From a virus: a stretch of DNA of 64,000 nucleotides. Of the stretch, positions 1-9,523 are shown piece by piece. The position numbers were made by a program, and so were the translations under genes. A model generated the notes under the pieces. The model made no database searches, had not been told where the DNA came from, and saw only the letters and a program-made list of their open reading frames with translations. Where the stretch lies: IMG/VR virus record IMGVR_UViG_3300002053_000019, positions 18,958 to 82,957 of that record, one strand, 5' to 3'. The stretch's first letter is position 1, and each line of letters starts with the position of its first letter.

Positions 1-1
1 T

Positions 2-286
2 GGTACGGATTGGGTTTGCGTTAATAGTGATTTAACGGTTGGAAGCTATAAATTACTCCAGGCAACATTTAACGGGGCTTCATCTCTAACCAGGGTGAAC
101 GGAGGTTCACCTGTAACTGGAAATCCTGGGGTTGTGGGTTCAACAGACCTTTGGCTTGCAAGTATTGATGGGGCAAATCATGGAAATATTAGTTTTGTAG
201 AGATCGTTGCGTACAACTCAGCCATTGGTGACAGTGACCGAATAAATTTACAAAATTATTTCAACGGAAAATACATAATTTATTAA
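2..286 (+). CDS. LamG-like lectin-fold virion protein, 3' fragment
   Basis: The frame is open from base 2 to the TAA at 284-286, so the start lies outside the window. What remains is the last third of a concanavalin A/LamG-like beta-sandwich: it reads ATFNGASSLTRVNGG, then a stretch matching 'EIVAYNSAIGDSDRINLQNY', and it ends NGKYIIY. The next gene ends the same way (LNSRYAIY), so the two are probably paralogues. Proteins of this fold in phages usually sit on the virion surface or in tail fibres and bind carbohydrate. That role here is inferred from the fold and from the structural-gene context. Confidence 0.65.
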   Translation, partial: GTDWVCVNSDLTVGSYKLLQATFNGASSLTRVNGGSPVTGNPGVVGSTDLWLASIDGANHGNISFVEIVAYNSAIGDSDRINLQNYFNGKYIIY

Positions 287-310
287 AAGTAGGAGATATG
301 CAATATACTA

Positions 311-1033
311 ATGAGACTCCCACGAAGTAAGATTGAATCACCGTATATAGCTAAAGCAGTAAAAAGATACCGTCCTGGTGGCTTTATGCCCACGCAATTT
401 GATGGATGTATCCTTTGGCTGCGTGCTGATTTGGGGATAACAATTGATGTAGGAGTATCAGAATGGAAAAATCAAGCAGCAGATAATCTTCATCCTGTTC
501 AAGCAAATACAGATTATCAACCAACTGTACATAATAATGCGATTAATGGGCATGCTGCTATCCAATTTGATGGCACTGATGATTATCTTCAATGTACTGA
601 TACATTAGCACAGCCGTATATTTATTATATAGTATTAAACCATATAACTTATGAATTTTCAGATTATATATATGCGGGAGCAGGATTATCTAATGCAGGT
701 AATATAATTACCTGGACAAATTACTATTTACATTCAGGATCCTCCGTTGATACTGGTATAAATGCATCTAGTAAATCTGGTGTATGGGTTATACTTTCTG
801 TGTTATATAATGGAGCAAATTCTAAATTTCGATTAAATAATGGAGAATGGGTAACGAGTCTTGATCCTGGAACAGATGCTGGTGGAGGAGTTACTCTTGG
901 TGGGTATCCTCCTGCTAGTAACTGGGCTAATGTAGAATATGCAGAAGCCATTACTTATCTTGAAGATAAAACTATATTAGGAGAAGATTCTATAATTTTA
1001 AATTATCTTAATTCAAGATACGCAATATATTAA
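311..1033 (+). CDS. LamG-like (concanavalin A-like) virion surface protein
   Basis: This is a 240-residue protein. Residues about 30-95 carry the typical LamG/concanavalin A N-terminal pattern: LWLRAD, then W.NQA, then a QPT...NG.AAIQFDGTDDYL stretch. The C-terminal half is beta-rich with a GGVTLGG turn, and the protein ends in LNSRYAIY. It resembles the truncated gene just before it. AGGAGA at 291-296 lies 14 bases before the chosen ATG; an ATG at 298 is closer to it but opens only a ten-codon frame. The likely role is a carbohydrate-binding decoration or fibre protein, judged from the fold only. Confidence 0.7.
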   Translation: MRLPRSKIESPYIAKAVKRYRPGGFMPTQFDGCILWLRADLGITIDVGVSEWKNQAADNLHPVQANTDYQPTVHNNAINGHAAIQFDGTDDYLQCTDTLAQPYIYYIVLNHITYEFSDYIYAGAGLSNAGNIITWTNYYLHSGSSVDTGINASSKSGVWVILSVLYNGANSKFRLNNGEWVTSLDPGTDAGGGVTLGGYPPASNWANVEYAEAITYLEDKTILGEDSIILNYLNSRYAIY

Positions 1034-1048
1034 AAAGGAGTGATATTA

Positions 1049-1165
1049 ATGATAACAGCATTTTTGATTGGTGTAGGAATTGGTATTGGTGCAGGAGCAT
1101 TTGGGCTCTATTTAGCGATTAAGAGAAGGATTATATCTGTTAAGATAGATGAGCCTTCAAATTAA
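1049..1165 (+). CDS. small single-pass membrane protein
   Basis: This is a 38-residue protein preceded by AAGGAGTGAT. It has one hydrophobic, glycine-rich segment at residues 2-24 (FLIGVGIGIGAGAFGLYLAI), followed by a positive KRR stop-transfer and a short polar tail. The predicted topology is therefore N-out/C-in. It sits between the LamG-like gene and the gene at 1179. The function is unknown; a small membrane or lysis accessory role is possible but unsupported. Confidence 0.6.
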   Translation: MITAFLIGVGIGIGAGAFGLYLAIKRRIISVKIDEPSN

Positions 1166-1178
1166 GGAGTGAAAGTTA

Positions 1179-1760
1179 GTGGACTTACTCAATATATTAC
1201 AAGGAAGGCAATCTATATGGGCACCCCAAATGCCACAACCACTTCCTGAATGGCCTCAACTTCCTGGCCCAAGAAGTCCAGAACCGACAGAAGGAGCAGA
1301 AAGAGGAAGAGGAGGTTGGGCGGATTACTTTCAAGGACGAGTTTCAGATTGGGTACAAAGGCAACGGGAAAGAATGAATATGCTAAGAGGTATGCCAATA
1401 CCTCAGCCATTACAATTCAGTCCACAGATTCCGCCATTTGGTGGGACCCAACCGATACCATTGATGCAATTTGGTGGACGGCTCATGCCAGGACAAACTG
1501 GGATAGTCGGGGAAGCTGGAAGACCTGAAATGGTAACTGCTGGACAAGGAGGAGCAAGAGTTACTCCGATGATGCCTCAGCAAGGATTAGTTCCTCCCAC
1601 AGGACAAGGACCAAATTGGGCGGAGTTGTTACCATTTATTTTGATGGCCCTACAACAGCTACAGCAAGGTGGAATCGGAGGACTTGGACAGCCTAATTGG
1701 GGGATGCCGAGACAGATGACTGGCACGCCAAATATATCGCCTCCAACGCGATCTAGGTAA
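1179..1760 (+). CDS. Pro/Gln/Gly-rich hypothetical virion protein
   Basis: The 193-residue protein starts at GTG, 8 bases after AAGGAG. It is low-complexity, rich in P, Q, G and M, and was not recognised as a whole. Residues about 108-130 carry GQTGIVGEAGRPEMVTAGQGG. This resembles the GIVGEAGPELV-type motif often found near the C-terminus of phage tail tape-measure proteins. The protein is far too short to be a tape measure itself. It lies four bases before terL, a slot often held by small packaging or virion proteins. An overlapping frame at 1250-1528 is a shadow. Confidence 0.6.
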   Translation: MDLLNILQGRQSIWAPQMPQPLPEWPQLPGPRSPEPTEGAERGRGGWADYFQGRVSDWVQRQRERMNMLRGMPIPQPLQFSPQIPPFGGTQPIPLMQFGGRLMPGQTGIVGEAGRPEMVTAGQGGARVTPMMPQQGLVPPTGQGPNWAELLPFILMALQQLQQGGIGGLGQPNWGMPRQMTGTPNISPPTRSR

Positions 1761-1763
1761 TTT

Positions 1764-3173
1764 ATGGAATATGATGTCACGACCGAACAAAAGCTAAGAT
1801 CTTTTGAGAAGTTGTTTAATTACAGACCTAATAATTTGAAATTGGCAAATATGCATAAGAGCGATTCCAAGACTCGTTTGATTCTTGGAGGTAAAAGGTC
1901 TGGCAAAACAACTTTTGGAGTCGTAGAGTGTGCATGGGCTGGATTAGGAATACACCCGTATTTGAGTTATCCAGAGCCTCCACTGAACATCCGAATTTGT
2001 ACCACTTCATTGACATCAGGAATAAAGGGAATCATTCTTCCTATGTTATATGATTGGATTCCCAAACATGCCATAAAGAAATATTGGGCAGACGACCATA
2101 TCCTAGAATTAGTGAATGGTACTTTATTCGATCTCAAATCCTACGAAATGGATTTGGATAAGTTTGAAGGTGTCGCAAGGCACTTGGTATGGATGGATGA
2201 GGAGCCTCCCAAAGCTATCTATCAATCAAATCAATTGCGTACTATCGCAGCGGATTTAGGAATGGGCGAGATGGGAGGAAAGTTATTAATAACTTGTACT
2301 CCATTATACGGCATGACATGGTTATATTCTGACCTCTACGACAATACGGAGGCCAAGCCACCTATTGTCGAACACTGTCATGTTACAATATTTGAGAATC
2401 CGACATTGCCTTTAGCCGCCATAGAAGCTGTAAAGAAAGATCCTGCTATGAAGGATAATCTTGAGGCAGCCCTGTATGGGCGATTCTTCTCCAGATCTGG
2501 CCTTGTTTATCCAGAATTTGGGGATAGAAATTTAATGAAGCCAATAACAGAAATTCCTGATGATTGGCTAGTTGTAATGGGAATAGATCCTTCTGGAGGT
2601 AGACACCCACATGGTGTTGTATTCTGCGGACTTACGAAAAGCAATATATGGGTTGTTTTTGATGAGGTACTTCAGACAGGGACTATTGATGAGTTGGTTA
2701 AAGAGATACAGAAAAGGCTCGGAAAAAGATTCCCGCCAAACTTAGTGGTGATGGATACTTCTGGCAAAGCGAAGCAAACTATCTCTGGAAAGAGTATTAA
2801 GGATATATTAGAAGCCCCTCCATACCGTTTGTACATAGAAGATGCGAGTAAGGATATTGAGGCGGGGCGACTGACAATGACTCAGTTATTGGATCCTGGC
2901 AAAATGCCTGATGGTAAGTTAATGGAGCCGAAATTATATGTCACTGAGAATTGCCACAACTTGAAGCGAGAATTCAGAAACTATATATGGGATAACTGGA
3001 CTCCAAAGAAAGCGGATAAGTCGGACCCAAAGGAAAGACCGCTAAAGAAAGATGATCACTTGTTGGATGCTCTACGTTATGTCGTTATGCTTAACATTGT
3101 GTACCGACATCCAAAAATGACGTACAAACCAAAGCTTCCACAAGATGCTAGTAGGGTGACGGGATATTTCTAA
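1764..3173 (+). CDS. terL: terminase large subunit (packaging ATPase and nuclease)
   Basis: This 469-residue motor protein pumps phage DNA into the prohead and cuts it. The N-terminal ATPase has Walker A GGKRSGKTT at residues 42-50 and Walker B HLVWMDEE around 140-147. The C-terminal RNase H-like nuclease shows its acidic residues in VMGIDPSGG (about 271-279), VVMDTSG (about 327-333) and DDHLLDALRY (about 430-439). Length and motif order are normal for TerL. No small terminase subunit was recognised next to it. The gene overlaps the next by one base (TAATG). The portal lies about 4.5 kb downstream, separated by fibre-like genes, instead of next door. Confidence 0.95.
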   Translation: MEYDVTTEQKLRSFEKLFNYRPNNLKLANMHKSDSKTRLILGGKRSGKTTFGVVECAWAGLGIHPYLSYPEPPLNIRICTTSLTSGIKGIILPMLYDWIPKHAIKKYWADDHILELVNGTLFDLKSYEMDLDKFEGVARHLVWMDEEPPKAIYQSNQLRTIAADLGMGEMGGKLLITCTPLYGMTWLYSDLYDNTEAKPPIVEHCHVTIFENPTLPLAAIEAVKKDPAMKDNLEAALYGRFFSRSGLVYPEFGDRNLMKPITEIPDDWLVVMGIDPSGGRHPHGVVFCGLTKSNIWVVFDEVLQTGTIDELVKEIQKRLGKRFPPNLVVMDTSGKAKQTISGKSIKDILEAPPYRLYIEDASKDIEAGRLTMTQLLDPGKMPDGKLMEPKLYVTENCHNLKREFRNYIWDNWTPKKADKSDPKERPLKKDDHLLDALRYVVMLNIVYRHPKMTYKPKLPQDASRVTGYF

Positions 3174-3481
3174 TGCTTACAGGAAGAAATCCAGATACAG
3201 GAGAATTTCAGGAAGTATCAGTTACTAGTGGTGGAGAAGTCTTAATAACAGGAGACATTGAAGCCGCTGCTGGCCCTACTGATGTGTATAAAGCGTCGGA
3301 TATAGATGAGGGAACTACTAGCTATTTTGGTTTTATTGATGCGGATGGAAATTGGTATATTTTGAAACTAACTGATACTCAAGCACGATATGCCGTTGGT
3401 ACACCCCCAACATCCGCTTATACTGATGCCTGGACTGCTAGAGCTAGTCTAACTTATTATTATTTTTATGAGGTGTTTTAA
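3173..3481 (+). CDS. hypothetical virion protein
   Basis: This 102-residue acidic, beta-rich protein was not recognised. It opens with TGRNPDTGEFQEVSVTSGGE, a pattern seen at the start of some phage structural proteins, and ends in an aromatic YYYFYEVF. The ATG overlaps the terL stop, and the TTG of the next gene follows the TAA directly. It is therefore probably translationally coupled to both and expressed with the virion genes. Confidence 0.65.
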   Translation: MLTGRNPDTGEFQEVSVTSGGEVLITGDIEAAAGPTDVYKASDIDEGTTSYFGFIDADGNWYILKLTDTQARYAVGTPPTSAYTDAWTARASLTYYYFYEVF

Positions 3482-5041
3482 TTGGCAACACCAAGCTATA
3501 CGACAGGATTAACAGGATTACTTCTTGAAATGCCAAGTACTTCAGGGTGGACAGCCCTTGGTGGTGGAGCTGGTGCATTAAATGCTCCTGAGACCGATGT
3601 TTTTATCCAAGGAGCAAATTGCATTGATAAAGGTTATTGGTCATCTGCCATTAAAGGTATGATCTATAATATGGGATCTGACCAAGCTATTCCTGCTGAC
3701 AATGCCCTTTACATATGGTTCCAATATACCGCTCCTCCTTCATTAGATACAGAAGCTAATGGTGGAATCCGAGTAATAATTGGAAGTGGAACTGGTGATT
3801 ATAATTATTGGTATGTAAAAGGGAAAGATACTTATACTTACGGTGGCTGGTTTTGTGCTGTAGTAGATCCTACTATCACTCCTGATAGTGCAGTTGGTTC
3901 TCCAACAGGTGCTCATCAATATTTTGGTGGAGTAGCAAATCTCCCTGGAGATGGTCCTAGTAAAGGGTATCCTTGGTGTATAGATGCTTTTAGATACGGA
4001 AGAGACTTTTATATAGGGAATGGAGAAGATGGAGACGAAGCTACTTTTGCGGGAGCAGCGGCTACAAATGATTTATCTGGAAATAGGTATGGACAATTCC
4101 AGGCAATAGATGGTGGATATTTAATGCAGTGCCGCCTAGTTATTGGGACTGCGACTTCTGCTGTGTATTTTGAGGATGCAAATACTCAAGTAATTATAGC
4201 CAATACTAAAAGAGTTTGTGCTGATTTTAATAAACTCGAAGTTAATAATGCTTCAAGTTATGTATCTTGGACAGCAATTTCATTCTTAGCTCTTGGAACA
4301 GTTTCAAGAGGTGATTTTGAAGCGGTAGATGACGCTGATATAAATATAGATTCCTGTACTTTTACGGATATGGGAACCTTCCTATTTAAAAGCAATAGTG
4401 CAATCGATAACACTACCTTTAGACGATGCGGCCAGGTTACACAGAATTCAGCTGAATTTGGTGGATGTATATTTGCTAATTCTTATGCTGCAATAGCTTT
4501 GTGTGCCAATGATCCCTCAAAACTTACTGATTGCTCGTGGACTTCAACTGGAACTGGTCATGGTATTGAATTTACTACTACAGGTGAATACACATTCAAT
4601 GGAAATTCATTCAGTAATTATGGAGCAGATGAAACAACTGATGCGGCCATCTATAATAATTCAGGTGGGCTAATCACTCTAAACATTGGTGGTGGAGGGG
4701 ATGGTAGTCCGACAGTTCGAAATGGATCAGGAGCCTCTACAGTACTTTGTGCTGGATTAGTCACATTAACATTAACAAACGTGTTCTCTGGCAGTGACGT
4801 AAGGATTTTCGACCAAGCTGGACCACCTCCAAATATCTTAGCTTCGGCAGATCCTTTTACTGCAGCTGGATCAACAGGGAATTTCGAATATTCTTATACA
4901 TATTCTCCTGATACATATGTGGATGTTGTAATTCATAAAGAAGATAAACAATGGTATTTTATTAACGATTATTTATTGGGGAATGCAGATGCTAGCATCC
5001 CAATTTCCCAGTTAACTGATAGACAATACACAAACCCTTAA
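3482..5041 (+). CDS. predicted beta-helix tail or fibre protein
   Basis: The 519-residue protein begins at TTG, directly after the previous stop, with GAGGTG at 3470-3475. Residues about 270-420 contain short repeating units such as 'DSCTFTDMGTFLF', 'NTTFRRCG', 'FGGCIFANS', 'TDCSWTS' and 'FNGNSFSNYG'. These are typical of right-handed parallel beta-helices of the pectate-lyase type, common in tail spikes. No catalytic residues could be assigned. It is likely a virion surface or tail protein. Confidence 0.65.
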   Translation: MATPSYTTGLTGLLLEMPSTSGWTALGGGAGALNAPETDVFIQGANCIDKGYWSSAIKGMIYNMGSDQAIPADNALYIWFQYTAPPSLDTEANGGIRVIIGSGTGDYNYWYVKGKDTYTYGGWFCAVVDPTITPDSAVGSPTGAHQYFGGVANLPGDGPSKGYPWCIDAFRYGRDFYIGNGEDGDEATFAGAAATNDLSGNRYGQFQAIDGGYLMQCRLVIGTATSAVYFEDANTQVIIANTKRVCADFNKLEVNNASSYVSWTAISFLALGTVSRGDFEAVDDADINIDSCTFTDMGTFLFKSNSAIDNTTFRRCGQVTQNSAEFGGCIFANSYAAIALCANDPSKLTDCSWTSTGTGHGIEFTTTGEYTFNGNSFSNYGADETTDAAIYNNSGGLITLNIGGGGDGSPTVRNGSGASTVLCAGLVTLTLTNVFSGSDVRIFDQAGPPPNILASADPFTAAGSTGNFEYSYTYSPDTYVDVVIHKEDKQWYFINDYLLGNADASIPISQLTDRQYTNP

Positions 5042-5057
5042 GGAGGTTGAATAAACT

Positions 5058-6641
5058 ATGGCAATTATGGTTGATCCCGATTATTTAAATGACGGGACAG
5101 AAATTATTATTACTCCAGCTAGTAAGACTGTGCAGCTAGTAGAAACTGGCAATCTGACGAGTGATGGAGTAACTATCAAATGTGTTTATTCGAAATTGAA
5201 GGAACTATGGAAAACGAATAATACATACATAAAGTATGCATTTCCTATGACTCCAATTACGGACGAGCAGTTTGAAATGGTTAATGACTGGGATTGGGCA
5301 GATAGTACTACACGATACCTACTTAGAACTGGTGGGTGGGCTGTTAAGAATACTGGTGGAATTTCTACCGCAGAATGGTCTGGTATTGTAGGACTAGGTA
5401 GCCTTGAATCAGATGCTCAGGTATACTTTCAGCAAGGCTTAGCAGGAGCAGCAGGAAGTGCTGCATCTAATTTCCAATTAACAGGGCAAGTAAATCAGGC
5501 TATCCAAGTTTATGCATCTGGTGGGGATGATTTTAGATCATACTTAAAATTATTCTGTCGACATTGGGGATATTCGTTTGCTCAAGTTGAAATAGATGAT
5601 ATTGGTGTTTCAACTCTTACTTATCAGGCATATCGATTCCCATTGACTCATGTAGCAGATCCTAAAGTTACTCAACCAATGTCAGCGATGTCTGCATCTC
5701 CATATACCGATATTAGTGCTGCTTGGTATTCGGCCGCTCAGCAAAGAGATATTGGAGGAACAAATCGTGATTTCCACGTCATAATTGATGCTTCTGATGA
5801 AAACCTTGAAGATGCATATATGAGAATACAGTATTTATTGCTATCAGGTGGAAATATTAATACTGGCGGAACTTATGGAACAGTAGTTGGAGACACAGCA
5901 GATCACCTGTTACATTTTACTGGAGACACTCTATATACAGAATTCTATTCTATTGAACCTACTGGTGGAACATATATAGATAATTTCCAAACTGATGACA
6001 TCAATCGACTAATCTTTGTAGATGATACTGGAACAGAACGGCAATTCCCATATACTGCAGTCCTTACGCTTCAGTTTGGAGCTAATGTCTACGGCGATTC
6101 TAATTCTAAATATTGGGTATATTTTACGGATATTCCAAGTGGTAATTATGGAGATTCGGATGCTTATTTAGTTAATACAGATAATTATGTTGCTACTGTT
6201 GCTAGAGCACGTAATTCTAATACCGCATACTTAACTGCAGCCAATGCTCATGGATTGTCTGCTGAGGATGGTATCGAAGTAGTGGATGTTGGTGGAGCTG
6301 GATATAATGGTGTATGGATAGTTTTAGATACTCCAAGTAACACTGAACTATCTTATGCTTGTACAGCTGGAGATGAAAGTTATACTGCTGATACTGATGG
6401 AACAATCTATGAGCAAATGGCTGGTAAAGTATGGGGACAATCCTCTGTTCAGAAATCATTTGCCTATGATACTAATAGCCAGGGTGGAAGAACATCTGGT
6501 TCTAATGCAGACGTAACTGCGGTATCTATTGGCCTATCGTCTTCTCAGTTTGTTCTAGCAACTGGAACTATTCAGAGAAGTACTGCCAACTCGGTTTCAT
6601 TGGTTTCGGCCTTGGAAAGAAACTACCAGAATCCTGCATAA
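5058..6641 (+). CDS. large beta-rich virion protein
   Basis: This 527-residue protein has no recognised family. It follows AGGAGG with a normal gap. It is rich in G, T, S, Y and D and looks beta-structured throughout. The N-terminal part is globular, with YSKLKELWKTNNTYIKYAFP; the middle includes FCRHWGYSFAQVEIDD; and a later module (about 375-450) resembles an Ig-like or cell-adhesion repeat (ANAHGLSAEDGIEVVDVGGAGYNGVW as short pieces). Its position among fibre-like genes suggests a tail or head surface protein. Confidence 0.65.
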   Translation: MAIMVDPDYLNDGTEIIITPASKTVQLVETGNLTSDGVTIKCVYSKLKELWKTNNTYIKYAFPMTPITDEQFEMVNDWDWADSTTRYLLRTGGWAVKNTGGISTAEWSGIVGLGSLESDAQVYFQQGLAGAAGSAASNFQLTGQVNQAIQVYASGGDDFRSYLKLFCRHWGYSFAQVEIDDIGVSTLTYQAYRFPLTHVADPKVTQPMSAMSASPYTDISAAWYSAAQQRDIGGTNRDFHVIIDASDENLEDAYMRIQYLLLSGGNINTGGTYGTVVGDTADHLLHFTGDTLYTEFYSIEPTGGTYIDNFQTDDINRLIFVDDTGTERQFPYTAVLTLQFGANVYGDSNSKYWVYFTDIPSGNYGDSDAYLVNTDNYVATVARARNSNTAYLTAANAHGLSAEDGIEVVDVGGAGYNGVWIVLDTPSNTELSYACTAGDESYTADTDGTIYEQMAGKVWGQSSVQKSFAYDTNSQGGRTSGSNADVTAVSIGLSSSQFVLATGTIQRSTANSVSLVSALERNYQNPA

Positions 6642-6654
6642 CTAGGAGGATGGC

Positions 6655-7107
6655 ATGGCGTATACTTTCGATGGTACTAATAAAATTATCACGTACTCTA
6701 TTGGAACAACTGCAATAGATGTGAAAGATATCTATTCCAGATGGAAGAATTGGGTCCAAGATGAAGGAAGTATGTATCTAAAAGCTATAGATATTGTTGG
6801 TGGGGATCCAGTTGATGAAATTAATGGGATTTATATTTCTACGTATGTATTTCTTATAAATGGTTGGAGGATTCGGCCAGCAGAGGAGAATCATAAGGTA
6901 AAAGTACATAGTGGGATCCTACTGACTGATATTGGAGAAAGTCCCTTTATCTCAACTGTAGGAAGTTATAATGTACTTGTAGAGTATTCACAGCCAGTTA
7001 CTTCACAGACTGTAATGCTAGAAACGGGAATTAGTGGATTAACACAGGAAGAAAGTGAACAGTTATTTAAAGCATTAACTACTGCAAAATTCTTGGCTTT
7101 GAAATAG
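6655..7107 (+). CDS. predicted tail-associated protein
   Basis: This is a 150-residue protein with SD AGGAGG seven bases before the ATG. The YSRWKNWV motif at about residues 29-36, followed by 'STYVFLINGWRIRP' and a beta-rich stretch, resembles a module seen in phage minor tail or baseplate proteins. The tail end LTQEESEQLFKALTTAK is a short helix. The family was not identified with certainty. It belongs to the 3.2-7.7 kb fibre-like block. Confidence 0.6.
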   Translation: MAYTFDGTNKIITYSIGTTAIDVKDIYSRWKNWVQDEGSMYLKAIDIVGGDPVDEINGIYISTYVFLINGWRIRPAEENHKVKVHSGILLTDIGESPFISTVGSYNVLVEYSQPVTSQTVMLETGISGLTQEESEQLFKALTTAKFLALK

Positions 7108-7115
7108 GAGTACTG

Positions 7116-7475
7116 ATGAATTGGTTATATAATATATTATCTCCTAGAAATGAATTAGAATCGATAGAAGCGATGCTGGTCCACAGATTACCAGAATTCT
7201 TATACACGTCAGTTCCTGATATAGCGTTTCCTGAGCCGACGACCAGTGAATTGTTAAATAACTTGATTAGACATGATTTTATTATACATCCTTCGACAGG
7301 GAATGTTATGACCGCATGGGATGTTAATAAAGTAGTAAAAGATAATTTAAAAACTATCTCCCATAATATGGCTTTAGAGTCACAAGTTGTGGAGAAAATC
7401 AAACCTATTCTTACGCGAGGTCTTCTTCCGGAATACCAATCACCAGGATGGGCACGATTTCTAAGATATTTGTAG
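7116..7475 (+). CDS. hypothetical protein
   Basis: The 119-residue protein is mostly helical and was not recognised. It begins MNWLYNILSPRNELESIEAM and ends PEYQSPGWARFLRYL. It starts eight bases after the previous stop, with TAGGAGT just before the ATG. The SD of the next gene lies over its stop. Its place in front of the portal gene suggests a virion or assembly role, but nothing in the sequence fixes this. Confidence 0.6.
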   Translation: MNWLYNILSPRNELESIEAMLVHRLPEFLYTSVPDIAFPEPTTSELLNNLIRHDFIIHPSTGNVMTAWDVNKVVKDNLKTISHNMALESQVVEKIKPILTRGLLPEYQSPGWARFLRYL

Positions 7476-7486
7476 GAGGTTTAATA

Positions 7487-7696
7487 ATGCCGAAGAAGAG
7501 CGATAACGAAATGAATGGAGAACAATCATACATATCTAAGATTGAAAGTGCAGCTAGAAAAAAGATGTATGATTTTCTAGGGTGGAAGAAAGAACAAGGC
7601 CCAGAAGCTCCAAGGGCTTGGAGAGCAAGAAAAGAACAAGGTCCAGGATTCTGGGGAGCAGATATTGGAGTTTCAGAAGAGAAAAAGAAAAAGTAA
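7487..7696 (+). CDS. small charged protein upstream of portal
   Basis: The 69-residue protein is very lysine-rich. The start at 7487 follows GTAGGAGGT at 7472-7480; a longer in-frame start at 7448 would overlap the previous gene and has no such site. It contains two similar units, KKEQGPEAPRAW and RKEQGPGFWGA, and ends in KKKK. This suggests a basic, partly disordered protein that could bind DNA or another head component. The function is unknown. Confidence 0.65.
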   Translation: MPKKSDNEMNGEQSYISKIESAARKKMYDFLGWKKEQGPEAPRAWRARKEQGPGFWGADIGVSEEKKKK

Positions 7697-7706
7697 GGGG
7701 TAAATT

Positions 7707-9509
7707 ATGCCTATAATTGCTGCGCATCAAGGAATGATGTCCGACGTCCCATTGAAAGAGGATCCAGCTACACATATTGCTAACCTGTATCTATCTGGAA
7801 AACAGTGGCGTCAGGCAACGGAAGATAGGTGGAAGAGATTCTATAAACTCTACCGAAGTTATAGAGACGCAAGTTCCCATCCGTTTAAAAGTAACATCTT
7901 TGTTCCTTATATATTTTCTATTGTGGAAAGTTTAGTTCCAAAGATGTTGGGTACGGTATTTAATACTAGGCCGATCATATCAATCCAGCCTAGAAAGGGA
8001 AGAACAGTTGGCCTCTGTAAGTTATTGGAATCATTACTGGAATATCAACTAGACGAAGAGCAATTAGAGTTCTTCTCTAAGATTTTGGAGTTCTTCAAAG
8101 AGACTTGTATTTATGGAACTGCATTCATGAAAGTAATTCCAAGATTTAATGATGATGAGTTAGTTTCTTTCAACTATATAGATTTAGAACCAATTGACCT
8201 ATTTAATATATTTCCTGATTACCGTGCCAAATCGATACGGCGGATGAAATATATAATTCAGCTATCCTATATGGACTTGGATGAACTACAACATATGGAG
8301 AAACAAGGGTTCTACAAGAATGTAAAGGAAGTAGGAAATATATTAGAGGCTAATATGAATATTGATGAGGCTAAACGACAAAGGTTGGCTTCAGTCGGAA
8401 TCTTAGATGAGTATGGATTCGATGCACAGCGTAAAACAGTTGAAGTTTTAGAATATTGGGACAGAGATAAGATTTATGTAATCGGCGGAAGAAAAGTAAT
8501 TCTTAAGGAAGAGGATAACCCATTTAGCGGCTTGTTGCCCTATATAATGGCAAGATATGTACCAGTTCAACACGAACTATATGGAATTGGAATCCCAGAA
8601 GTCGCAGAATCTTTACAAGAAGAACTTAATACTGTACGTAATCAGAGAATGGACAATGTTAATTTAATCATTAATCGAATGTTTGTTGCTCATAAATACG
8701 CAGACATTGACTTTGACCAATTAGTATCATATCCAGGAAATGTAATCTTAACTAATAACATGGATGCCGTAAAGCCTTTAGATACAAGAGACATTACCAA
8801 ATCGGCCTACATGGAAGAAGAAATTATTAAGAGAGACATAGATAACGCTACTGGAGAATTTGCTTATTCGCGAGGAGAAGCACCAGAAAGACGAGAAACA
8901 GCAACAGGAATAGTTAGACTGCAGCAAGCCGCTAATATTAGATTTGACACAATAGTGAAATCATTAGAGTTTACTGTACTACGACATATCGCTAAGATGT
9001 TCTTATGGTTAGATTACCACTTCTTGTCACCAGAAGCGATGGCTAAAATTGTTGGGCAAGAAGAATTCATGAAGTATAATGGAATAGAGTTTTATAATCA
9101 GGATATAGAAGATGTTTTAAAGCAGTATAACTTCCAGCCTATGGGCTCCGCTACTACGGCTGTAAAAGAAGTACGAATCCAGCAAATGATGCAAGCCTAT
9201 AGATTGTTTAATATGGATCCAATGATCAATCAGTTAGCATTAAGGAGAATGGTCCTTAGTGCATTGGAAATCAAGAATGAAGACGAATTACTTCAGCCAC
9301 CTCCCATGATGGGACCAGGAGCAGGAATGCCTGGAATGATGGGGCCTGGACAAGCTGGTCCTGGCGGGGTACAAGCTCCAGCTCCTCCTCAAGCTCCGCA
9401 ACCTGGTCAGAAGGCTATCCCAGCAGAACGGCAAATGGCCGAAATGATGAGGGTAGCTGGTGGTGGCCTTATCAAAGGAGGCCCGACGTTTCCTCAAAAC
9501 GTGGGCTAA
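7707..9509 (+). CDS. portal protein
   Basis: This 600-residue protein is the predicted dodecameric ring at the head vertex through which DNA enters and leaves. The N-terminal part (QWRQATEDRWKRFYKLYRSYRD, read in pieces, then SNIFVPYIFSIVESLVPKML) is typical of podovirus-type portals. So are the central GIGIPEVAESLQEELNTVRN and the ATGIVRLQQAAN helix. The last 100 residues are rich in P, G, M and A, with PPMMGPGAGMPGMMGPG, and probably disordered. Scaffold and major capsid genes follow, which is the expected order. Confidence 0.85.
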   Translation: MPIIAAHQGMMSDVPLKEDPATHIANLYLSGKQWRQATEDRWKRFYKLYRSYRDASSHPFKSNIFVPYIFSIVESLVPKMLGTVFNTRPIISIQPRKGRTVGLCKLLESLLEYQLDEEQLEFFSKILEFFKETCIYGTAFMKVIPRFNDDELVSFNYIDLEPIDLFNIFPDYRAKSIRRMKYIIQLSYMDLDELQHMEKQGFYKNVKEVGNILEANMNIDEAKRQRLASVGILDEYGFDAQRKTVEVLEYWDRDKIYVIGGRKVILKEEDNPFSGLLPYIMARYVPVQHELYGIGIPEVAESLQEELNTVRNQRMDNVNLIINRMFVAHKYADIDFDQLVSYPGNVILTNNMDAVKPLDTRDITKSAYMEEEIIKRDIDNATGEFAYSRGEAPERRETATGIVRLQQAANIRFDTIVKSLEFTVLRHIAKMFLWLDYHFLSPEAMAKIVGQEEFMKYNGIEFYNQDIEDVLKQYNFQPMGSATTAVKEVRIQQMMQAYRLFNMDPMINQLALRRMVLSALEIKNEDELLQPPPMMGPGAGMPGMMGPGQAGPGGVQAPAPPQAPQPGQKAIPAERQMAEMMRVAGGGLIKGGPTFPQNVG

Positions 9510-9523
9510 TATAGGAGACTAAT

